From contig JACPSF010000417.1 in NCBI GenBank assembly GCA_016193385.1, positions 1 through 17,971 on the forward strand: a stretch of DNA of 17,971 nucleotides, given 5' to 3'. Positions within the stretch are counted from its first letter, which is position 1. Each line of letters opens with the position of its first letter. A program made the translations under genes and the position numbers. The notes under the pieces were generated by a model, which was given only the letters and a program-made list of their open reading frames with translations, was not told the DNA's origin and made no database searches. The DNA comes from Deltaproteobacteria bacterium. Lineage in GTDB: Bacteria; Desulfobacterota_B; Binatia; UBA9968. Shown in pieces: positions 5,839-11,868 of this stretch.

Positions 5839-6812
5839 GACTGGTTACGCGAGCGGATTTCGATGGCCTGGTCTGCGGTGCCTTGATCACCCTGATGGAA
5901 GATGTCGACGGCTACCTTTTCGTCGAGCCGAAATTCATGCAGGACGGGATCGTTGCGGTGCGACCGGGAGACGCGATCGCCAACCTCCCTTATCATCCCG
6001 ATTGCAGCCTCTGGTTCGACCACCACATCACCAACGCGGCATCCTGGCGGCGCCACTTGGGGGATGACGAGATCGTCGCCCGGGAGTCGATCGTCCTGGG
6101 CAAAGGTGGATTTCGCCTTGCGCCTAGCGCCGCCCGGGTCGTGTACGAGTATTACGCCACGGCAGAAGGCAACAGGCAGCAGGCAACAGGCAACAGGCGA
6201 ATTCAGGAGGGCTTGAAGATTTTAAAATCGGCTCGCATGAGAATCTTGCTCGATGAGACGGACAAAATCGACGCCGGGAGGCTCACCCCGGAGGATGCGC
6301 TCCATCCGGCCGGATATGTCCTCGTTTCGATGACCATCGACGGCAAGAAAGCGCAGGATGAGCCTTACTGGTTGCGGCTCATCGAGCTTCTGCGCGACGC
6401 GACCTTGTCGGAGATCCTGTGGGAACCCGAGGTCGAGCGGCGCTGTGACGGGATCCTCGCCGCGCAGGAGAAGCTCGAAGCTATTTTGCTCAAGCGCTCG
6501 GCGCTCAAAGGCAACGTCATTTTTGTTGACCTGCGCGGGCTCACGGACATCCCGGAGGGCAATCGCTTTCTCCTCTACACGTTGTTTCCGACCGGAAACA
6601 TCTCTTTAAAAGTCGCGGATGACAGTCAAAGGGCTGGAATGACGGCGATTTCGGTCGGCTACAACATCTTCAATACAACCTCGCGCATCAATGTGGGCGC
6701 TCTGATGGAAAAATACGGCGGCGGCGGTCACCACGTGGTCGGTTCCTGCCGCGTGCCTAGTGAAGAGGCGGAAAGAGCCATTCAAGAAATTTTTGAGACG
6801 ATCAAAGAGTGA
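5835..6812 (+). CDS. DHH-family phosphoesterase (exopolyphosphatase/NrnA-like)
   Basis: 325 residues. Seen: TRADFDGLVCGALI (5-18) with the Asp8/Asp10 pair of motif I; WFDHH (60-64), the DHH signature that binds Mn2+; and a C-terminal DHHA1 domain ending in KYGGGGHHVVGSCRVP (about 293-308), whose GGGH loop binds phosphate or nucleotide. The fold hydrolyses phosphoanhydride or phosphodiester bonds in polyphosphate, oligoribonucleotides, pAp or cyclic dinucleotides; the substrate here is open. Odd: residues 111-122 (EGNRQQATGNRR) come from a 7-bp tandem repeat, an apparent insertion between the two conserved parts of the DHH domain. Start overlaps the ald stop; the stop overlaps the next gene's GTG, so translation is probably coupled. 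Confidence 0.87.
   Translation: MRLVTRADFDGLVCGALITLMEDVDGYLFVEPKFMQDGIVAVRPGDAIANLPYHPDCSLWFDHHITNAASWRRHLGDDEIVARESIVLGKGGFRLAPSAARVVYEYYATAEGNRQQATGNRRIQEGLKILKSARMRILLDETDKIDAGRLTPEDALHPAGYVLVSMTIDGKKAQDEPYWLRLIELLRDATLSEILWEPEVERRCDGILAAQEKLEAILLKRSALKGNVIFVDLRGLTDIPEGNRFLLYTLFPTGNISLKVADDSQRAGMTAISVGYNIFNTTSRINVGALMEKYGGGGHHVVGSCRVPSEEAERAIQEIFETIKE
6167..6194 (+). repeat. AGGCAAC heptamer x4 inside the DHH gene
   Basis: AGGCAAC, AGGCAGC, AGGCAAC, AGGCAAC, then a partial AGGCGA. The units are almost identical, unlike the degenerate arrays elsewhere in the window. They are in the reading frame, and a change of one unit would shift it, so copy number could switch the gene on or off. Confidence 0.85.
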
Positions 6813-7153
6813 AACGGCAGATAAAAGTCATCCGGCTCCAAGAGGCCCTCAAGAACTTGAAAAGTATTAACCAGGAGATACGCTACAAGAGCCTTCTGGA
6901 GGGTAGAGTCCTCAGCACCGGCCTGATCTCCTTCAGACCCAGAAAGGATTCAGATCCAAAACAAATCAAACACCGGGACAAGGACGTGCTCTGCCACGTG
7001 GTTAGAGGGAGCGGGCGCTTGCGCGTCAATGGTAGGAGGATCTCGTTGAAACCGGGAACGATCTGCCACATCCCCAGGGGAACCCCCCACGACTTTGCGG
7101 CCGGAAGGAAGAGGGAGCTGGTCCTCTTTTATTCCCTCATTACCACAGGATAA
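6809..7153 (+). CDS. Small cupin-domain protein
   Basis: 114 residues, single cupin barrel. Motif 1 is weak: HRDKDVLCHVVRGSGRLRVNG (55-75) has the His, the acidic residues and the VxRGxG turn but not the full HxH-E set. Motif 2 is clear: LKPGTICHIPRGTPHDF (80-96), with His94. Cupins range from sugar isomerases and dioxygenases to non-enzymatic ligand sensors; which applies is not visible, and the incomplete metal set makes a metal enzyme uncertain. Start is GTG 6809, overlapping the DHH stop as GTGA; 17 nt separate it from the Mo-hydroxylase FAD subunit. N-terminal 30 residues are basic and helical. Confidence 0.75.
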   Translation: MKRQIKVIRLQEALKNLKSINQEIRYKSLLEGRVLSTGLISFRPRKDSDPKQIKHRDKDVLCHVVRGSGRLRVNGRRISLKPGTICHIPRGTPHDFAAGRKRELVLFYSLITTG

Positions 7154-7170
7154 GGATTGGAAGGCAGCCC

Positions 7171-8019
7171 ATGACGGACTTTGAATTCCCCACATCGCTC
7201 GAAGAGGCGTGCCAGTCCCTGAGCCAATCTGCCGGCGAGGCGCGCCTGATTGCCGGCGGCGTCGCGTTGATGGTGCTCGTCCGCCATCAGATCTTCTTCC
7301 CCACCCGCTTGATCAGCCTGAAGCGCATTCCCGGCTTGGACCGAATCGCCTTCGACGAGAAGGAGGGCTTAGGCATCGGCGCTCTGGTCACCCACGCTCA
7401 GGTGGAAAGCTCGCCGATCGTCCGGCAGCATTACCCCGCCCTGGCCCAGTGCGTTCACCATGTCGGCAATCTCCGCGTGCGCAACATGGGGACACTGGTC
7501 GGCGATCTCTGCCAAGCGGATAACCACTCGGATCCGGCGCCCCTCCTGGGCGTACTCGGGGCCAAGGTCAGGGCGCGAAGCCTCCGCGGGGAGCGGCTCC
7601 TCTCCATGGCGGAATTCCACGTCGACATTTACGAGACCGGCGTTAAGGAGGATGAGATCGTCACCGAGATCGTCATCCCTCCCCCCGCTCCGCAAGCCCA
7701 TACCACCTACCTGCGCTTTTCCGGAAACTCACCGGTCGACTGGCCGATCTTGGGAGTGGCAGGCTCGCTCATCCGCGAGGACGGTCGGTGCGCCGAGGTA
7801 AAAATCTCCGTCGGATCTCTCGCCGCCGTGCCCATGAGCTTTGAGGCAGAGTGCGAGGCTCTGAAAGGGAAAAAACTCACTGCGGCCACGATCAAAAAAT
7901 TCGCCCGCGCTTGTACGGCCGCGATGGAGCCCATCCCCGACGCGCGCGGATCTGAGTGGTATAAAAAACAGGTGGCCGAGGTGTACATCAGGAGGACCCT
8001 GGAGACGCTTATGAAATAA
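7171..8019 (+). CDS. Molybdenum hydroxylase FAD-binding medium subunit (CoxM/XdhB-like)
   Basis: 282 residues, normal length. It carries FAD and passes electrons from the Fe-S subunit to the acceptor. Seen: AGG at 28-30 in the first FAD loop, RNMGTLVGDLCQAD (104-117) in place of the common RNxGTIGGSLxxAD second loop, and a C-terminal CO_deh_flav_C-like domain from about residue 175. The second loop is more diverged than usual but keeps RN-GT and D. First gene of an M-L-S set. Followed by 97 nt, most of it a 9-bp degenerate array, before the large-subunit gene. Start ATG 7171 follows GGAAGG. Confidence 0.9.
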   Translation: MTDFEFPTSLEEACQSLSQSAGEARLIAGGVALMVLVRHQIFFPTRLISLKRIPGLDRIAFDEKEGLGIGALVTHAQVESSPIVRQHYPALAQCVHHVGNLRVRNMGTLVGDLCQADNHSDPAPLLGVLGAKVRARSLRGERLLSMAEFHVDIYETGVKEDEIVTEIVIPPPAPQAHTTYLRFSGNSPVDWPILGVAGSLIREDGRCAEVKISVGSLAAVPMSFEAECEALKGKKLTAATIKKFARACTAAMEPIPDARGSEWYKKQVAEVYIRRTLETLMK

Positions 8020-8020
8020 G

Positions 8021-8110
8021 ATTTCAAAGCATTCAACAGGTTTAACACGTTCAACACGATTTGAACGGTTTGCACGACTTAAACGACTGGAACCGCTTTA
8101 ACGATTTAGG
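8021..8110 (+). repeat. Degenerate 9-bp tandem array, 10 units, between FAD and Mo subunit genes
   Basis: Ten unbroken nonamers starting one base after the CoxM-like stop: ATTTCAAAG, CATTCAACA, GGTTTAACA, CGTTCAACA, CGATTTGAA, CGGTTTGCA, CGACTTAAA, CGACTGGAA, CCGCTTTAA, CGATTTAGG. Loose consensus CGNTTNAAN. The last unit contributes the start of the AGGAG ribosome site (8108-8112) for the next gene. A related array lies at 10373. Confidence 0.8.
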
Positions 8111-8116
8111 AGAGCC

Positions 8117-10408
8117 ATGGAATTTCACACCATAGGAAAATCGATCTGGCGTATTGACGGCGAGAAAAAAGTCCGGGGCCAGGCCTTGTATACGATTGAT
8201 CTCAAAAAGGACGGCATGCTGCACGGACGTATCCTGCGCAGCCCGCACCCGCACGCGAGACTCCGCCGGGTGGATACTTCGGAGGCCGCCAAGCTTCCCG
8301 GCGTCCATGCCGTGATCAGCCGAGACGACTTTCCCGAGGGCGGGCCGCTGAGCCCTTATTTCGGCCGCCGCATGAAAGATAAAACGGTGGTCGCCCTGGA
8401 CAAGGTACGCCATGTCGGTGACGTGGTGGCGGCGGTGGCCGCCGTCGACCTCGAGATCGCGGATACGGCGCTCAGGTTGATCGAAGTCGAATACGAAGAA
8501 CTGCCGGTCGTGTCGGATCCGGTGGCGGCGATCGCGCCGGGGGCGCCGCAACTCTTTGAGCACCTGGCAGAGTTCAAAAACAATATCTGCCACCATACCA
8601 GCCTGAAGCACGGAGACATCGAAAGAGGATTCGAGGAATCCGATGTCGTATTGGAGGATACTTTCAGGACCCCGGTCGCCCAGCACTGCTTCCTCGAGCC
8701 TCACCTGGCCCTGGCGTGGTTCGATGAAAACGGCCGGCTCACGGTCCAAACCGGCACCCAGACCCCTTTCGGCGTGCGCAAGTCGCTCGCCGAAATCTTT
8801 CAGTTGCCGGAAGAAAAAATCCGCGTGATCGTGCCCTACGTCGGCGGCGCCTACGGAGGCAAGAGCCACCTCAAGGTCGAACACCTCGCCGCAACTCTGG
8901 CCTGGAAGGCCAAGAGGCCCGTCCGAATCCAGTTGCGCCGCGAGGAAGTTTTCCTCACCGTGACCAAACATGCCTCCGTGGTGCGGATGAAGACCGGGGC
9001 GAAACGCGACGGGACGCTCGTCGCACGCCTGGCCGAGCTCTATTACGATACCGGCGCCTTTGCCGAGAACGGGCCGAACGTGGTCCACAAAGCCACACTC
9101 ACTTCGCCGGGCCCGTATCGCATCCCTCACATCCAGGCGGACGGCTACTGTATCCTGACCAACAAACCATCCGCCGGGGCTTTTCGCGGTTACGGCGTGC
9201 CCCAGGTCGCCCTGGCCTACGAAAGCCACATGGACATGCTGGCGGAGCGGCTCGGCATCGATCCGGTGGAGCTGCGGATGAAAAATCTTTTGCGCGAGGG
9301 GGACCGCCATCCGACCGGCATCACGATGCACAGCGTGGGCTACGAGGAGCTCTTGCGCAAGCTCGGAGGTGAAATCCATCTCGAAGCGCGGCGCAAGGGG
9401 CGCGGCAAGAAGCGACGCGGCAAGGGCATCGCCTGCATGATCAAGGCCTCGAACACTGAGGCGCAGTCGGAGGCGAAGGTCCAAGCGAACCGCGATGGCA
9501 CCTTCACCGTTTTCAGCGCCAGCGTCGAGATGGGGCAGGGAGCCGAGACGGTCATGGCCCAGATCGCCGCCGAGGAGCTGGGAGTGCCCCTGAAAGGGAT
9601 CGCCTTCATCCCCCAGCGGCCCGACACGGATCTCACGCCCTTCGACGCCATGACCAGCGCGAGCCGTTCCACGTTTTGCATGGGCAACGCGGTGCGCCGG
9701 GCAGCCAAGAATCTCAAAGAGAAATTCTTCGAATTCGCCGCCGACCTTATGGAGATTTCGTCGCAAGACTTGAGAGTCGAAAACGGGCGGGTCTTCGCTG
9801 CCGGAGCCGCGGCGCGGGGCTTCACCTATAAAGAGCTGGCCGCACGCCACTTCTCCCATAACCAAAACGAGCTGACCGGAAGCGGCTTCTACGGCGATGA
9901 GGAGGACGCCAAGACCGTTTTGCCTTTCTGGCTGGTTGGAGGCTGCGCGGTCGAGGTGGAGGTAGACACGGAGACGGGCGCCGTCAGGCTGCTCAAGCTC
10001 GTGGGCGGAGCTGACGCCGGCAAAGCGATCAATCCGAGGCTGTGCGAAGGGCAGGTTCGGGGCGACGCCACGATCGGAATCGGCCAGGCGCTCCTGGAGG
10101 AGCTCAAATTCATCGATGGGCAGCCCGTGAATGCTTCCTTTCTCCATTATCCCCTGCCCTCGTTCCAAGACGTGCCCGACGACTTTCCCGTACTGTTGGT
10201 TGAGCAGCCGCACAAAGACGGGCCGTTCGGGGCGAAGGGCCTGGCCGAATCTGCCCTTCCCGCAGTGCCGGCGGCCATCGCCAATGCCATTTACGACGCG
10301 GTCGGAGTTCGCATCCAAGAGCTACCCATCACTCCGGAGAGAGTGCTGCTAGCGCTCTTCGAAAGGAGCAAGCGACGTCAAAACGTTCAAAGCGTTCAAG
10401 CCGTTTAA
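8117..10408 (+). CDS. Molybdenum hydroxylase large (molybdopterin-cytosine-dinucleotide) subunit, xanthine dehydrogenase/aldehyde oxidase family
   Basis: 763 residues, normal length. Catalytic subunit that hydroxylates an aldehyde, N-heterocycle or aromatic substrate with water-derived oxygen. Seen: N-terminal a/b hammerhead domain (about 15-130); GGAYGGK (243-249) for the GGxFGGK cofactor loop; GAFRGYGVPQ (354-363) at the active-site loop; EMGQGAETVMAQIAAEELG in the second half; GAKGLAES with the catalytic Glu near 711; and a closing PITPERVL. The loop lacks the AYxCSFR motif of true CO dehydrogenase, so this is not a form I CoxL; the substrate is undetermined. The last residues (RRQ NVQ SVQ AV) and stop are written by a 9-bp repeat. 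Ribosome site TTAGGAGAGCC. Maturation genes (XdhC/CoxF, MobA types) are not in the window. Confidence 0.93.
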   Translation: MEFHTIGKSIWRIDGEKKVRGQALYTIDLKKDGMLHGRILRSPHPHARLRRVDTSEAAKLPGVHAVISRDDFPEGGPLSPYFGRRMKDKTVVALDKVRHVGDVVAAVAAVDLEIADTALRLIEVEYEELPVVSDPVAAIAPGAPQLFEHLAEFKNNICHHTSLKHGDIERGFEESDVVLEDTFRTPVAQHCFLEPHLALAWFDENGRLTVQTGTQTPFGVRKSLAEIFQLPEEKIRVIVPYVGGAYGGKSHLKVEHLAATLAWKAKRPVRIQLRREEVFLTVTKHASVVRMKTGAKRDGTLVARLAELYYDTGAFAENGPNVVHKATLTSPGPYRIPHIQADGYCILTNKPSAGAFRGYGVPQVALAYESHMDMLAERLGIDPVELRMKNLLREGDRHPTGITMHSVGYEELLRKLGGEIHLEARRKGRGKKRRGKGIACMIKASNTEAQSEAKVQANRDGTFTVFSASVEMGQGAETVMAQIAAEELGVPLKGIAFIPQRPDTDLTPFDAMTSASRSTFCMGNAVRRAAKNLKEKFFEFAADLMEISSQDLRVENGRVFAAGAAARGFTYKELAARHFSHNQNELTGSGFYGDEEDAKTVLPFWLVGGCAVEVEVDTETGAVRLLKLVGGADAGKAINPRLCEGQVRGDATIGIGQALLEELKFIDGQPVNASFLHYPLPSFQDVPDDFPVLLVEQPHKDGPFGAKGLAESALPAVPAAIANAIYDAVGVRIQELPITPERVLLALFERSKRRQNVQSVQAV

Positions 10409-10453
10409 CTTCTTCAGCGACTTGAACCAGTTCGAACTTTTTGAACGAGTGAA
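10373..10453 (+). repeat. Degenerate 9-bp tandem array, 9 units, across the large-subunit stop codon
   Basis: CGACGTCAA, AACGTTCAA, AGCGTTCAA, GCCGTTTAA, CTTCTTCAG, CGACTTGAA, CCAGTTCGA, ACTTTTTGA, ACGAGTGAA. The first four units are in frame with the large-subunit gene and give its C-terminus and TAA; the rest fill the spacer up to 6 bases before the next ATG. The same core (GTTNAA every 9 bases) is seen in the array at 8021. Confidence 0.8.
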
Positions 10454-10459
10454 AAGACA

Positions 10460-10936
10460 ATGCTTAGACTAAATATAAACGGCACCCCCTACGAAGTCGA
10501 AACGAAACCACTCGAAACCCTGCTCGCGGTCCTGCGCGACTATCTGAATCTGACCGGAACCAAGGACGGCTGCGGCGAGGGAGTTTGCGGCGCCTGCACG
10601 GTGCTGGTGGACGGCCGCCCGGTCAGTTCCTGCCTTCTGCTCGCTTCCTATGCCGAAGGGAAAAACATTACCACGATTGAGGGCGTTGCAACCGATGGTG
10701 GCCTCCACGCGCTGCAAAAGGCCTTTCTCGACAACGGCGCCTTTCAGTGCGGTTACTGCACGCCGGGGATGATTCTGATGGCGAAGGCTCTGATCGAGCA
10801 AAACCCCAATCCCAGCACAGGCGAGATCCGGGATTTCATGGCCGGCAACATCTGCCGCTGCACGAGTTACGTCGAGATCGTGCGGGCGGTAAAACAGGCA
10901 GGCCGCAAGATGAGAAGAAGGGCCAAGGGATCTTGA
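10460..10936 (+). CDS. Molybdenum hydroxylase [2Fe-2S] small subunit (CoxS/XdhC-type ferredoxin subunit)
   Basis: 158 residues. Two [2Fe-2S] clusters: the plant-ferredoxin-type site C38, C43, C46, C58 (CGEGVCGACTVLVDG) and the C-terminal helical-domain site C97, C100, C132, C134 (CGYCTPGM and NICRCTSY). It carries electrons from the molybdenum centre to FAD. All eight cysteines are present. The third gene of the M-L-S set; it overlaps the following lipoprotein gene through TTGA (10933-10936). The C-terminal KMRRRAKGS tail is basic. No strong Shine-Dalgarno; the upstream spacer is repeat sequence. Confidence 0.95.
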   Translation: MLRLNINGTPYEVETKPLETLLAVLRDYLNLTGTKDGCGEGVCGACTVLVDGRPVSSCLLLASYAEGKNITTIEGVATDGGLHALQKAFLDNGAFQCGYCTPGMILMAKALIEQNPNPSTGEIRDFMAGNICRCTSYVEIVRAVKQAGRKMRRRAKGS

Positions 10937-11868
10937 GACTGGAGGTTTTAAGCTCCACGTTTCGAAGTCGAGATCTGGGCTTTTTAGTGGCGGCCGTGGG
11001 GCTTTTTGTCATCTCGGGATGTGCCGCCAAAGCTATCCCCGAAGCGCGCTACCTGCCCGCCGGAGACCTGTTGGATATCGTCAAGGATTTCCATCGGCTG
11101 GCACGTGACGACTTGTATCGCTTTCCCGCACCCAAGGGGGTCACCGGCATGAATGTCATGAAAGCGACACTGATCCGCCTCCAGGACTACGAGAAGAAGC
11201 ATCCCGGTCAATATCCGGACGTCGTGCAATTCACTCAGGCGATGGCCTATGAAAGGCTCAGGGAATACGACCAGGCGATCGCCCATTACCACCGGGTCCC
11301 CCGGTCCGACGGAAGCCTGGAGGCTCAGGCCGCGAACAACCTCGAAGCGCTGGAGGTCTTCCAGCGCATCCTAAAAAAGCCCCTATCCACCGAGGACCCG
11401 TTCGAATACATCAAAGGCTTGGATGAAAAAGTCGAGGCCTGGAACGAGGTGGTGCAAAAATACCGCGGCACGGTCTACGAGTACCTCGCGCGCATGGAAG
11501 AGGAAAAGATCGATCGGGCCAAGGTGGCGTTTGTGGAGCTAAACCGGTACCGGATGAAAGACGGCAACCAGCTCGTCATCCTGGGCTACAGCCAGTTGGT
11601 CACCAAGCACCGCCAGAGTCGTAACCTCTACCGTTACCTGCTGGATTTCGGAGACTTTTATGCCCGCCTTGCCCGGGAGTATCTGCTCCAGAACGATCCC
11701 GAGGGATTGTCCTTCGACTTGGATACCTTCGATCAGCTTGCAAAGTCTGCGGCGGGGCTCTATATGGAGGTAGCGCAAGTCGATGGGATCATGGAGAAGA
11801 TCGAGGCGCAAGGGAAGATCGAGGCTATGCGTGGCCTGGTGGAAGAAGTGAAGAGGCTTAATCGGTGA
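10933..11868 (+). CDS. Predicted lipoprotein with TPR-like helical repeats, function unknown
   Basis: 311 residues if it starts at TTG 10933, which overlaps the small-subunit stop (TTGA). That start gives a basic N-region, a hydrophobic stretch (GFLVAAVGLFVI, 16-27) and lipobox ISGC with Cys30, so it should be lipid-anchored. The frame stays open upstream to an ATG at 10747, but that region lies wholly inside the small-subunit gene and is rejected. The mature part is helical: a TPR-like unit around DVVQFTQAMAYERLREYDQA, then long charged helices to the end (IEAMRGLVEEVKRLNR). No catalytic motif. The stop overlaps the next gene (GTGA), so the two are probably co-translated and may form a complex at the envelope. 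Family not recognised. Confidence 0.75.
   Translation: MRLEVLSSTFRSRDLGFLVAAVGLFVISGCAAKAIPEARYLPAGDLLDIVKDFHRLARDDLYRFPAPKGVTGMNVMKATLIRLQDYEKKHPGQYPDVVQFTQAMAYERLREYDQAIAHYHRVPRSDGSLEAQAANNLEALEVFQRILKKPLSTEDPFEYIKGLDEKVEAWNEVVQKYRGTVYEYLARMEEEKIDRAKVAFVELNRYRMKDGNQLVILGYSQLVTKHRQSRNLYRYLLDFGDFYARLAREYLLQNDPEGLSFDLDTFDQLAKSAAGLYMEVAQVDGIMEKIEAQGKIEAMRGLVEEVKRLNR

Noticed and set aside
8051..10318. 755-codon open frame on the minus strand, opposite the Mo-hydroxylase large subunit
   Set aside because: It lies almost wholly antisense to a gene with clear cofactor motifs, has no recognisable domain, and is rich in Arg, Gly, His and Asp as expected from a complementary-frame shadow of GC-rich coding DNA.
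10747..10932. N-terminal extension of the lipoprotein frame
   Set aside because: It overlaps the [2Fe-2S] subunit gene and would bury the signal peptide and lipobox in the middle of the protein.
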